Source: Paraphoma chrysanthemicola (Eukaryota > Ascomycota > Dothideomycetes > Pleosporales > Phaeosphaeriaceae). Taken from it: a stretch of DNA of 64,000 bases. A model generated the notes under the pieces. That model ran no database searches. It was not told where the DNA came from and saw only the letters and a list, made by a program, of their open reading frames with translations. The position numbers and the translations under genes are program-made. The stretch covers positions 1,674,001 through 1,738,000 of the forward strand of contig JAGMWG010000003.1 in NCBI GenBank assembly GCA_020744225.1. Direction: 5' to 3'. Shown here in pieces: positions 34,079-45,377 of this stretch (position 1 is the stretch's first letter; each line of letters starts with the position of its first letter).

Positions 34079-35829
34079 ATGAAGCCTGATTATATCCAAT
34101 ATTTGACAATGAAGGCTGAATCTTGGCCTGAGAACGAGATGCGATCTGCTCTCTTAGTAATAAATATGGCCATCATCGCGATTCTTGTATTCGGCATGCG
34201 TTATGGCAGGAAGAGCATTTTCTCGACTTTGCCAATAGTGAACAAACCACACCTTGGATCCATGTTCACAATCGTTGCCCAGGTACGTTGATATACTGCC
34301 TACGTGGTCATCGTCGCTGACATTGCATGATCAGTGGAAGTTCATCCGTCACAGCAAGAAAATTATTGAAGAAGGGCAGAGGACTTACCCAAATACACCA
34401 TTTCGCCTGTGGACAGCTTGGGGAGAAGTTCTCATGTTAACACCACAGTATGCGCACGAGGTTCGCAATAACCCACATCTTAGCTTTACCAAGGCTGTGA
34501 GCTTCGACGGCCACGCAAACACCCCTGGGTTTGAGACCGTCAAATTGATCTCGCACCCGGACAATCTTATCCAGCTTGTAGCGAGAAAACAACTGACTAG
34601 ACACCTCGGTCAGTGCACTAGGGGAAAAAGCTGACTGTGTTACCTGCGCTGACACTGGATCTACAGCCGCTGTCATTCGACCGCTTTCTAGCGTCACAGA
34701 AGACGCACTTGTCAATAATTTTAGTAATTCAGCAGGTTAGTGATCTCTTAGTTATTATGAAGGCGGCTATTGACACTCCATAGCTCCAGACTGGGCTGAG
34801 GTCAACCTCAAATCTGCCGTTCTAGATATTATTGCTCGTCTATCATCGCGCATCTACTTTGGAGAAATGCTATATCAGAACGAAGAATGGCTCTCAAGTG
34901 TCAAGAACTACGCCTCGTTCTTCTTCACTGCCAGTTCTGACTTGCACAAAGTGCCCCCGGTCCTTCGTCCACTGATCCATTGGTTCTTGCCTTCCTGTCG
35001 GGCACTACGGCTTGAGCGTGACAACGCACGTCGTATTCTACAACCGTACATCGATCAGCGTCATCGAATGAAAGAAGCTGCCAGAAAATCCGAAAGTCCG
35101 CCACCACAGTTCGAGGATGCTATAGAATGGGCAGAAATCGAGGCTGAGGTCAAAGGATCGAAGTTCGACCCAGCGACATTCCAGCTCACACTCTCACTTC
35201 TTGCAATACATACAACGTATGATCTTCTCGAAATGTGTATGATCGATCTTGCAACGCGCCCTGACTGCATTTCGGACCTTCGCAAGGAAGTCATTGAAGT
35301 CCTCCGAACGCATGGCTGGACAAAGCATGCTCTGTACAACATGAAACTCGTTGATTCTGCGATCAAGGAATCTCAGCGCCTCAAACCTGGAAGCATTACT
35401 TCCATGCGTCGCTACGCCACTTCGGATGTCCATCTACGCAACGGAATTGTTTTAAAGAGAGGCAAGAGGCTCAATGTTCTTACTTTACATCGGTCTCCGG
35501 ATCTATTTCCTGAACCGGACTCTTATAATCCATATCGCTTTTACAAATTGCGTATGCAGCCCGGGAAGGAGAACTGGGCACAATTAGTCTCGACATCTGT
35601 TGAACACATGGGTTTCGGCCATGGGGAACACTCTTGTCCTGGGCGATTCTTTGCAGCCAACGAAATCAAGGTAGCACTTGCACACATCCTTGTCAAGTAT
35701 GATTGGAAGTTGTCTGATGGAGTGGAACTCCATACGGAGGTCAAAGGCATGGTTGAAAAACCCAGTGGCGAGGTCAAGATCTTGGTGAGAAGAAGGCAAG
35801 ATTTGGACGCTGTCTTCGATGACTTGTAG
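34079..35829 (+). CDS. P450-2: cytochrome P450, GA 20-oxidase type (P450-2, CYP68B-like)
   Basis: Exons 34079-34282, 34335-34608, 34667-34735 and 34784-35829 give 530 aa, intact. After an N-terminal hydrophobic anchor come NTPFRLWTAWGEVLMLTPQY, NTPGFETVKL, VARKQLTRHLG, LDIIARLSSRIYFG, the I-helix segment LTLSLLAIHTTYDLL, the K-helix KESQRLKPGS, MRRYAT and the heme loop FGHGEHSCPGRFFAANE. These are the blocks of Fusarium P450-2, which removes C-20 from GA14 to give GA4 (family knowledge; recognised from memory). The start at 34079 is the first in-frame ATG giving a normal anchor; the ATG at 34109 is an alternative. It is notable that this late-pathway gene is intact beside a dead P450-4. Confidence 0.87.
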
Positions 35830-36999
35830 TTACCTATGGTTCTAGAAGAATTCACACCGAATTCTCCTGAAATATTCATCATCCAGTTTTCATTCATTCG
35901 GACTACTCTGACGAATCTGACGACCTCATCCTCATGCTATTACGTTCTCAATAGTTCTGTAGAATACAATTACGTTAAGAGCATCAATTGTCAAATCTAT
36001 TCTCCTCTAGGTCGTGACATTTTCTTCAGGAAAACTCAATCTCGGTTTGAGCATTGGTATAATCTTGCATGTGAGACTTTAATCGAAACATTGACTACAT
36101 TAGGGTGGAATGGCAATTCTTCTTGCTCTTCGACTGTTACTTACATAGAGAAAGCCGTCGGGCTTACTGTTATGTTGCGTAAAGTGCACATCTTTGCTTG
36201 GGTTTTTAATTGGTTCTAGTCTACATTCAGTCCTGCATTGGCTCTGTTGGACGCTGAGAAGGGCTCTAGGCGCTCTAAGCATGCGGATGTTCGGCTGGAC
36301 TTGCGAGTCGCTGCTCACCTGTGATGGTAGATGATTGCATATTTTGAAGGTTTCTATCCTTTTGGGAGCCTTGTCTCGGTCCTACTCCTCGCACAACGTG
36401 ACGCAGGCACTACAAGAACCCTGTCTAGGTCACCCTTATTCTTGATTCGAAGCGTGAATGCTTGTTCAGTCATGTCATTCAATCTAAGTTCAGCTGAGTA
36501 CGGGATATGCAGAGGCCGGTCATAGGAACGGAAGCAAGTTCCATGACGTTCCAGCAGTTTGCCACTTGATCAGACGGGGAAAGCTAAGGCCCAGCTTCTG
36601 TGCATACTGTCCTCCAAGGTATTATCCGTTGAGTACCAAGGCGCTCGCCAAGTGTTTGTGGTCACGTACTCATTTAAGTTTAGTGTTCCACTGGACCATT
36701 TCTGTTTTGAAGGTCACTCGATTCGAGGGATCAACCATCGAATAATTCGTGCTCGTGCATCATCACACACATTCATGCCGGATGGATGCTGCCGCAAGCT
36801 ATGTGCCAAGTAAGCTGATTCTGATTAGATGATACTAGGTTGGTCATAGTCTAACAGATACAGCAGTCAGTCGATGTGAACCCTGAGGTTTGTCTCGCAA
36901 TCGTCCGCAGCTACAATCATTCAGCCTTTATTCAAGTCACGTCAAATATCCTTTCCACATACTTTCCAAAAGCAGTATCCGGTTTCGCGTACATCGAAA
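35830..36999. other. intergenic between P450-2 and GGPP synthase
   Basis: About 1.2 kb; short ORFs only, no recognisable domain. Confidence 0.5.
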
Positions 37000-38408
37000 A
37001 TGTCTTCCGAATTGAACACGTTTGCCTCAAATTACCAGAGCACACTTCGTAGAGACTCGGTTAATTTGATTTCGATCAACGAGCAAACCTTTGAGGGCAA
37101 AGAGGGCGACACCACGCATTCGTTTCATCCCAACTATATGGATTTGACGAATACACAAAATATAGGAGATGTTGCTCGAAATGAGGAAACAAGTCCCTCA
37201 CGTTCGTTACGCCCAAGGTGTTCCCATTACCCAAAGATCGGAAGCTGACCGAGAATGAGGTTGCGAATCGTTGCAAATGTCGCCCGCAAGGTCTGCATAT
37301 CACAATGTTCTTATGAATCATCCATCATGGACAGAGGTGAAAGAGGGTATTTTGATTGGCCCCTATGATTATCTTGCGAAACAACCTGGAAAGGATTTCC
37401 GAAGTCAGTTCATCACTGCGATCAACATATGGCTCCGAGTCCCCAGAACAAGTCTGGGTGTGATCACTTCTGTGATGAAAATGCTTCATACTGCTTCGTT
37501 GCTGTATGTACTATAGCATGTTGATAATACCGAAGGCAATTACTAATTCGTCCATAAATAGTATCGATGACATGGAAGATTCTTCAGTCCTACGACGTGG
37601 ACTACCCGTGGCGCACAACGTATTCGGTGTTGCTCAGACTATCAACTCGGCAAACTACGTGTACTTCAAAGCCTCATTCGAGCTGATGTCGTTGGACAAC
37701 CCTGAATTGATCAGGATTTTCACGTCTGAACTTCTCGAGCTACATAGAGGTCAAGGTTTAGACTTGTACTGGAGGGACTCAATAACTTGCCCCAGCGAGG
37801 ATGAGTACCTGGATATGATTGACCAGAAGACGGGGGGCTTGTTCCGGATGGCAGTACAGTTGATGCAAGCCGAAAGCACTACGACTTTGTGAGTACTTCA
37901 TGGATGATACGGGAGCCTCTCTCGGACAAGCATCCATGTCTTGTGGACCAGCATTTCGAGCAATTCTTCTTGCACCGGACGAATGCTAATGGATAATAGA
38001 GACTGTTCGGTCCTTGTTATCACTATTGGGCAGCTGTTCCAGATTCTCGATGACTACCTCAACTTGTCTCCTACTAGCGAATACGATGCCTTGAAGGGGT
38101 ACTGTGAAGATCTCACCGAGGGCAAATTTTCTTTCCCCATCATTCACGCCATACACGCAGACCCAACTAATCAGATCCTACCAGCGATTTTGCGACTACG
38201 GACTATAGACAAAGAAATAAAGAGATATGCGCTCGGGTACATGGAAAGCAAGGGCAGTTTTCAGTATTGTAGGGAAGCCATTCTGGAGCTAAGGTCAAGA
38301 GTTGAGACACTTATCGATGATCTCGATTCCCAGATGGAACACAGTGTCGTGGGAAAGCAAGGTACTGCAGCTATGAAAAGGCTTCTTGAACGACTAGTCA
38401 TTCGGTAG
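37000..38408 (+). CDS. ggs2: geranylgeranyl diphosphate synthase, cluster copy (GGS2-like)
   Basis: Exons 37000-37217, 37291-37503, 37562-37888 and 38000-38408 give 388 aa. Trans-prenyltransferase blocks are present: GPYDYLAKQPGKDFRSQF, the first Asp-rich motif DDMED followed by SSVLRRG, HNVFGVAQTINSANYV, LHRGQGLDLYWRD, and the second Asp-rich motif in FQILDDYLNL, then YCEDLTEGKFSFPIIHA. The enzyme makes GGPP from FPP and IPP for the diterpene cyclase (family knowledge). The first intron (37218-37290) is the least certain, with donor GTGTTC, branch GCTGACC and acceptor CAAG; it is needed to connect the N-terminal extension to the conserved frame. The other introns have standard donors and acceptors. 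No lesion is needed to read the gene. Confidence 0.85.
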
Positions 38409-39256
38409 AGCTTGTGGTCAGCATATTGAATTTGAATTTGTTTAACGCTTTTTTACCGAGCTTGTTGATCGGGTCACTACAGCATCCTTTCAGTTGTTTC
38501 TCCAAACTTCCGAGAAGAGTGCTTGACTTGTCTGTGAAGACCAGCATATCTGTCAGTCGCAACGAGGTCTCGCACCAAAATCAGCAGATTAATCGATCAA
38601 ATCACTAGCAACTACCGCAACCAGCAACTGCCGCAGAGCACAGACATGTATGCCTAGGTCGATGTTAAGAGTAGAAGTATCAGAGGCTGGATAGCGCTCC
38701 GGGAAGGCCGAAGGCTGTCTCGAAGCATACAGCGAACTTTAGGTTGTAAACTCGTCAGAGATTGCAATCTCACAACCTTCACGAATCGGTCCTGAGATAT
38801 TGTCAAAGCTACCATATCTGTGGTGAGGGAGGTATGAGAGGAACCTCGCTCTTGCACTTCGAAATCTCATAGCTCCGGAAATCTTAGCGTTTGAGTAGCT
38901 CAACTAGATAAGCTGCGGCTGCAGAAGTTACTTGAACTGATATACGACCTACTGCCAACATGTAGTGGGAGACCGCAACATTGATTGTCAATCTCTTTAG
39001 CACACTCCTTGTTAGGATGCCCATGCCTTGATGATAGTGCTTCAGGCTAGTGTCTGCATGAATTGCATTGCGGTTGCTTCAATTAAAGGACTAGCTGTCA
39101 GACGCTGGAGAGAAATTACAAGAGATTTGTTGAAAGCATCAAGGAAGGTTGAATTATTGAGTGACATATGTACAGCTGCTACAATTCCGGATCCCAACTC
39201 CCGAGAACACCCCATTTAGATAGGTCGTGAACATTATTGACACAAGAAGGAATATC
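38409..39256. other. intergenic between convergent cluster genes
   Basis: No coding signal recognised between GGPP synthase (+) and the P450-3-like gene (-). Confidence 0.5.
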
Positions 39257-39319
39257 TTATTCGGATCTTGCCGGCGGCATCGCCACTGTTGCCTTGACTA
39301 GCAGTGGTCTCTTCTCCCA

Positions 39320-40985
39320 TTACACGTACGTCTTTTGTGCTGCGATCCAATCCTCAGCATGATCTTCAAGCTCCAGGTCAAAACTGTAAAGGACTCTAGC
39401 GAGTGCGAGGCGCATCTCGTGATATGCCAAACTGTTCCATTGATCAGTATTGAAACGGGCTATGATGGTCGCGCTTTTTGCTCACTTTATACCTAAGCAG
39501 TTCCTTGGTCCTGTACTGAATGGTTGTAGGGCATCTCTACGATCGCTATCATACCGACTTTCTGGTAACCATCGTTCCGGCGAGAAAGTATTAGGGTCCT
39601 CAAAGTTCGCGGGACTTCGATTGGTCGCGTATGGGGAAACGTAGACACTAGTACCTGGCGCAAGATGATGACCAAGGACAGTGCCACTGTTATGCGCGAT
39701 CCACCGTGGAAGTCCTTCCGCTATAGGAGGGTAAAGACGGAGTCCCTCTTGCAAGCATGCGTTAAGATACGGAAGCTGTGCTATTCGCGCTAGACTTAAT
39801 CCTTCCACATGTGGGAAAGAGCGGACCTCGTACACCAGCTTGTGCAGTTTTTCTGGATGGGAAAGGAGGAGATAAGTTATTCCACTGAGCTGGGTTGCGG
39901 TCGTTTCTGTGCCGGCGCTCATGAACACAGCAGCATTAGCGTGAATCTCACCATTTGTCAGAAACATAGCGTTCCTGGCTTCTACAAGATTCCAGATGTC
40001 CGGCTCTTCTCGACCCTGCGCGAGACGATCATTGAGAAGATTCGTAGTGTTTTCAAAGTGTCTTCTTTGCGCAACAACGTCCTGTCTCGATATGAAGAGG
40101 CCACTCAAGGGTCGAAAGATGTGATAGAATCGTATTGCCACCAGTAGATTGGTGGCTTTGACATATCCATAAACGATTTTGAGCCAAGGGCTAGGTTCTC
40201 CGCTGTCGATCATACCAGTAGTCTGCCCAAAGGCGAGGTTACTCATGATGTCGAATGTCATAAAGTTATACATTTGGACCATATCGATTCTGGCTGTTGA
40301 TCTGTTTGAGATAATTTCCCGTACGTTGTAGATAAGCTTATCGACATGGCGACAGATGAGCGGCTCTTGAAGTCTCAATGCACGATCAGAAAATGCGCTG
40401 GCAAAGATGCGTCTAACTTTTCCGTGGTGTTCGTCAGTTGGTATATTGTTGATGCTGTATTCGCCTACGTTTCGAGGTGGACCATAGAACCGCCAGTCTT
40501 TTGCATTAGTCTGGTGTGTCGCAGTCCGATGGCTGTAAATATCTTTCCATGCTTGGGGTTCGGTGAAGCTGAGAAATGTCGGGCCTGTAAGCACAACTAA
40601 ACTTGATCAGGCAACCCAATCCGATTTTGTATGCTGTGTCTCACCTGAACCATATTGATCGTGCAGTTCGACATGCCAGTGTCGAGAACTTCCGTTCACA
40701 CGATGGTAAAGCCAGGGCATATAGCTGGCTGCCGCGAAAGCTGGTCCAGGGACTGATGTAGAATTGCTATTAGCAGTGCACTAGCTTGCTATGTCGATAC
40801 ATACAATTGCGGAGCGGATGGAAATAGAGGTTGTATAGATACATGGCTACCATCCATGCAAGACACTAAGTGCCGACGCTGTCAGTGATGATCTTCTACG
40901 GACGGTGCAGATTAGGCGGCATACTTACTACAAGCACTGCACTATGAAATACAGTCGATAGTGTGCTGTAGCTCATCGTGTGCAT
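39320..40985 (-). CDS. cytochrome P450, possible P450-3 counterpart, with premature 3' stop
   Basis: Exons (minus) 40985-40929, 40865-40805, 40752-40645, 40584-39486 and 39431-39320 give 478 aa. Motifs in order: NLYFHPLRNFPGP hinge after a short anchor, LSFTEPQAWKDIY, the I-helix AGTETTATQL, the K-helix EGLRLYPP, FSPERW, the heme loop FSTGPRNCLGI with Cys, then NLAYHEMRLALARVLYSFDL. This is the isotrichodermin C-15 hydroxylase-like P450 clan. Position at the cluster edge suggests the Fusarium P450-3 (13-hydroxylase) role, but this is inference. A TAA at 39322-39320 ends the protein after KTYV. The same frame continues WEKRPLLVKATVAM to a second stop at 39257, so relatives would be about 20 residues longer. 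The lost segment is the beta-strand tail beyond the heme domain. Confidence 0.8.
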
Positions 40986-42941
40986 CGTAGGTGTACTTCG
41001 ACACCAGAATTCGGACAATTGAATGCGACCTATAACCGGATGGCAACCAAAAGTTATACGACGAGGGCACTCTCAGTCATCTTATTTTAAAACCCTGCTC
41101 GGTGGATGTAATCGTTGCAGACAACAAGCCCCAGGAGAGGATGGGAGTAACGTCACATGCCGGATCAAAGCCGCGATCAGGTGGGTATTACCTCAAGACA
41201 TGCAGCAGCTAGTGTAGTGCGTCGTCGTATCTGCGATAATCTATTGATCTACCGTTGTGGGGTGCCTACATACGCTAACAGTACTACACCCGGTCTGCAG
41301 AGCTTTTTCAAACCCCAGCGAGCCGAACCTTAATTCTCGCCATATCGACTGCACTCGGGATTGATGTACATGCATGCACCCTTGCACCTCAATACCTTCG
41401 TCGTAGGCGACCAAAGGAATGACGATACGAGAGAACCGCCGATCAGCATTTTTTACCATTCTCGGACCGACTCTAGACATTCGCAGGGCGAGACTCCGAG
41501 AAACGTCGTAGATCACACAAATGCAGGACTAAAAACATAGTTCAAAGATGGGCAAGAAACACTGAAGATAAGAGAATTCGATAGCACCAGGATGATGTTA
41601 TCAGGACTTGTCGAAGCAGAGCATTGGCACATGGACGATATATAAGATAGCAAGCATTACTATAGTCTCTCCGAGTCTGTATCTTTTTTATGTGGCAAGT
41701 TGGCCGATGGAAGGAGGGGAAGAAGACCGAAGTCAACGGCGTAGTTGTGTAGCTGGTATCTAATGTTAGGTCGTGGTCCAATAACCACTGCCTGGGGCCA
41801 GCGGTGCTCCAAAGCCGATCCAGATTGAATGTTAAGAGTGTCTCCATGGGAGAAGAGCGGCGCTATGGGGTTTTGTCTTGATCCAGAATTAAAGTCTGGC
41901 TGTTCTACATGTTCGCATTAATCATTGTTTGGAACCTGGGAGCGGCGACAGCCTCGGGTTGTACACAGAATCTTTTATTGCAAGTAATAATTGATTGATA
42001 GTATTCAGTTGTACAACTGGGACTTTGCAGCGTCTGAGACCAGCTCGATTCCATTTATGTAGCTTGATGTGGAACTACTTAGAAAGAAAATCGCGTTGGC
42101 GATTTCGTTTGGTAAACACAGCCGCCCAAGTGAATTTTGTCAAAACCGGGTTTAAGCCCGGCGGTAATGCTGCCGTTGCCGAGACGAGGTGGGCTCTGTG
42201 CTGCGAACCAGTAAATGCTCGGAAGTCATGGAACTTAAAGTCTTCCGATGTATAGTCTGATTCTGAGCGTCTGGTGTAGTGGTTTCAACCTTGAAGTTGA
42301 GCTCGAGAAGGCCTGCTGAAGTCGGGCATCTCACTCGGCCGAATCCCGATCATCTGCTGCCTACAGTCGCCCTTCCGCGTATACAGGATGCTTACGTTGG
42401 CTGGGCGCACAAATGGCTTGGCCGCTTGTCAAACCCTTTTTGAGTGTCTGATAAACGCAGCTCTGCCCAATTTGCCCCGCATGCAGGGGAAACGACTAGG
42501 CTTACTATAGGCAGACTTTGACCAGTGCTTAGTAACCGACATCACCACCAATGAGCGTTCGGACCCCTCTTACATGTCATAGCCTGAGATCATTATGTAG
42601 GACTCCATCGGGCGTCTTAATTCCGGTAAGGTGAGTACAAGCCACATTGAGATGCGGAAGCTCTGGTAGTTTTCAGGATTTCAGTCAACCAAGTGGCCGG
42701 ACGTGAGATCAAGTTTATATATACATACAGAGTGTGACCTAGGCAATGCTATTTGTTTCGTGAAATTACATTGTTTCTCAGCGCTACGAAATCCAGCATA
42801 TTGTGTTGTCCACAGCTCATAACACTGTTCGTGAAAATAGGCGCCGCTTGTACGCAACCATCGGTCCGTCGCTCGAAGCGGCTTCATTTCTGTAACTATC
42901 GCTCCTGCTGCGATAAGGTCAAGAGCCTTCAGTCAACAACT
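40986..42941. other. intergenic, right edge of the cluster
   Basis: About 2 kb with only short unrecognised ORFs. I looked for the GA4 desaturase (DES) of the Fusarium cluster and saw nothing like it here. Confidence 0.5.
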
Positions 42942-43331
42942 ATGGCTCCTATCTTTGGTACGACTCGGCCCTACTCAAAGCAACCATACATGTTCTTGCC
43001 TAATGTGTCTCACAGAAAGAAGCCAAACTCCAGAAGAGAAGAAGTAGTCAAAAGAAGCCTTATTCGGATTACTTGGTGTACTCGCAGTCATATTTGTGCC
43101 ATGCTTGGGTCTTTTAATTCGTTGTGGCTATTTCCATGTGCGTCAATATACTCGATCGAAGACCGCCAAGATTCGTATGCTTCCATGTCTTGTATTCTCT
43201 TGCAGTCTCACTGAACCGCCCCAGAAAATGGCACAAATCTTGATCAAGAACGATGCAGACCTGGACGATGCAAAAAGTGCAGAGTAGGAAGGTTCAAAAG
43301 CAGGATCAAAACCGTCGTTTTCGTAGTATGA
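42942..43331 (+). pseudogene. small single-span membrane protein, copy 1 (TAG at conserved Trp)
   Basis: Copy 1 of a three-gene family. Exon 1 is 42942-42957 (MAPIF). Exon 2 begins at about 43017 and encodes TPEEKK, then TAG (43045-43047), then SKEALFGLLGVLAVIFVPCL and GLLIRCGYF. A last exon ends CRVGRFKSRIKTVVFVV with a TGA at 43329-43331. The TAG replaces the Trp that precedes SKEALFG in both other copies. The rest of the frame, the membrane span and the basic tail are preserved. The second intron (donor GTATGC, acceptor after GCCCCAG) was inferred from alignment with copies 2 and 3. It is either a recently broken gene or one recoded at this site. Function unknown. Confidence 0.6.
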
Positions 43332-44990
43332 AGACATGAATTTAATGTGAATGGTGCTTTTACTTCAGGCAGCGTGGCTTGAAAGTGTGGCAGCTGAAGA
43401 TGAGAATCATGACCTAATCTCCCTCCAGTAGGACTGGTGCTGGAAGGAAGATTGTTTCCGTGAAGATCTAGGCTGAATATATTCGGCCGTGCACTCTGCA
43501 TGTTACTAGCCTATAGATTCACTACGAACTTTTAATGAGGTAGGCTAGATACATTGAATAATGTAGACTAGATACGTTCACGTGCTACTAAGAAGAAATT
43601 GCTATAGTTGCTTAGAGGCTCTCAGCTTTTTTGTGTATGTTAACCTACGCCTATAAAGAGAAGCGGAGATATCCAGGTGGACCAGGAACTGCAAAGTAAT
43701 AACAACCGGCCGCATAGCAAAAGCGAGCGGCCGAATATATCTTGCCAAGAGCTACAATCCGATACATACCACAAGATGGAAATCGCTGATGAATCCTCCA
43801 GAGAAAATCGATCCATGATGGTGTTGGGCTGAGAATGCTTACACGCATATTATGTAATGTATCGCGGTTAAGGCAGAGGCCGAGACGGCCGGGACGCGGC
43901 TGGCGCCTGCAACCATGTGAGCTGATGGGACGTAAGCAGACGCAGACAATCGTAAGCATGATGCCAAATCCTGAATTCTTGAGCTTCCATAGCTGCCGAG
44001 CATACGGACAACGTTCGGCCGAACGGGGAGTATACAATGCGACTGCGATGCGAAAGGAGGCGGCGAGAGTTTAGGCACCTCATTAGACCACGGAGTCGGT
44101 GGTTTCCCGCTACCCCAGATCTGGCAACAACGGCACGGCACTTTTTGTCTAAGCTCGGCCGACCAGACTACGCGCCGATATATCTGAACTACACTAAAAC
44201 CCTCGAGGACCACCCGTGCACCGATTGCGCGTCGATTGCTCAAGTTCGTCAAATGCTAAACTACAAGAGGAGACTCATGAAGTCTCGTGAGGTGCCAGTT
44301 AGTAATTCGATGTATCTTACTCACCCAAGGATGACATAAACCTCCCAGCTACAGCCACTCGCATCCGCAAGATCATGCAACCGAACCTTCTCCAGTGGAC
44401 TCGACGACACTTGTGTATCTGGCGTGCTAGAACCCTGTCTTTTCACCGACTGCGGCGCCGGACGTTGAACGGCCCGCCAGCACAAGTCTCTCACCGAGCC
44501 ACCGAGCGTCAAGGAGCTGAGGTCAGCGCAGCAAAACCTCTGTATTGCTTGATCAGGATGCAGCGGGCAAGCAATGCGAGCCGAGCCTTCCGGCCAATGA
44601 GTCGAGAAAAGCAACAGCACAGCCCACCAAATTCGTGTACTGTTTAATAAATTACAAGGCAACTAGGCGGTAAATCCGTCTGAACTCCGACGTGTATGGT
44701 ACAAGCCACTCTGGAGTTGTGCCGCCGGCTTAGATATATTGAATCTGCAACTGGCCAATGTATAAAGGCACTGCGCCGATATCTATGAATCACAAAATCT
44801 CAAGACAATCTCCACTATTCTCCAAAATTAACAAGATTCTTCACGAGGCCTCAAGCGCCTAGCTCAGCGTAGCTTCTGATATCCCCTACTGCGAATTCTG
44901 CATGATATTTATCGAGCATACGCATATACAATATCCAGGCGGAATCGGCTGAAATCCCGAGAGAGAGAGCTTCAAAAAATCTACACAACC
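43332..44990. other. intergenic with MITE copy C
   Basis: Contains the element at 43471-43746. ORFs at 43839-44252 (-) and 44037-44339 (+) have no recognisable domain. Confidence 0.5.
43471..43746. mobile_element. MITE-like element, copy C
   Basis: About 276 bp, the best-preserved copy. The left end is GGCTGAATATATTCGGCCG and the right end, on the opposite strand, GGCAAGATATATTCGGCCGC. It aligns along its length with copy A (both contain TAGAGGCTCTCA or CAGAGGCTCTCA and ACCTACGCCTA). It begins 140 bp after the copy 1 small-membrane gene. No ORF. Confidence 0.75.
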
Positions 44991-45377
44991 ATGGCACCCG
45001 TCTTTCGTAAGTTCCAGAACTCACTTTGAAGATATCTTCGTATTGCTGATGGTGTCTAGCACGAGACGCTCTGCCAGAAGATCACCAGTGGTCAAAAGAA
45101 GCCCTTTTCGGGCTCCTCGGCGTGCTGGCCGTCGTTTTTGTACCATGCATCGGCCTCTTGATCAGATGCAGCTACCTCCGATGGCGGCAGGCTCAACGCC
45201 AGAATTTATTATTACCCGGTAAGAAAAGGGGTTTTTAAATTCAAGAATCATGTCACTAATACCATGACAGAGGATAGCACTTCATCAGAGCCACCCAGGT
45301 GCGCCGCTCGTCGATGCAAGAGATGGAGGGTCGGACGAGCTAGGAGCAAGAATCGAACTGTAATCCTTCTGGTATGA
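44991..45377 (+). CDS. small single-span membrane protein, copy 2
   Basis: Intact member of the three-copy family, 93 aa. Exons are 44991-45006 (MAPVF), 45060-45218 and 45271-45377; both introns are phase 1, GT-AG, about 52 nt. An acidic N-terminus ending EDHQW is followed by SKEALFGLLGVLAVVFVPCI and GLLIRCSYLR: one hydrophobic helix with a conserved Pro-Cys, then a strongly basic Cys-containing tail ending WRVGRARSKNRTVILLV. The N-acidic/C-basic charge pattern suggests the tail is cytosolic (inference). No family is recognised. The shared exon layout and tail with copies 1 and 3 show that it is a real spliced gene despite its size. Confidence 0.65.

Noticed and set aside
37246..37258. Stops near the GGPP synthase N-terminus suspected as another cluster lesion
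   Set aside because: A GT-AG intron at 37218-37290 with a GCTGACC branch removes both stops and joins the conserved frame in phase.
40986..42941. Search for a GA4 desaturase (DES) or a remnant
   Set aside because: No frame shows oxygenase motifs or extended coding similarity; the gene appears absent from this window.
44037..44339. 100-codon ORF between small-membrane copies 1 and 2
   Set aside because: No similarity to the family, no splice or domain support.
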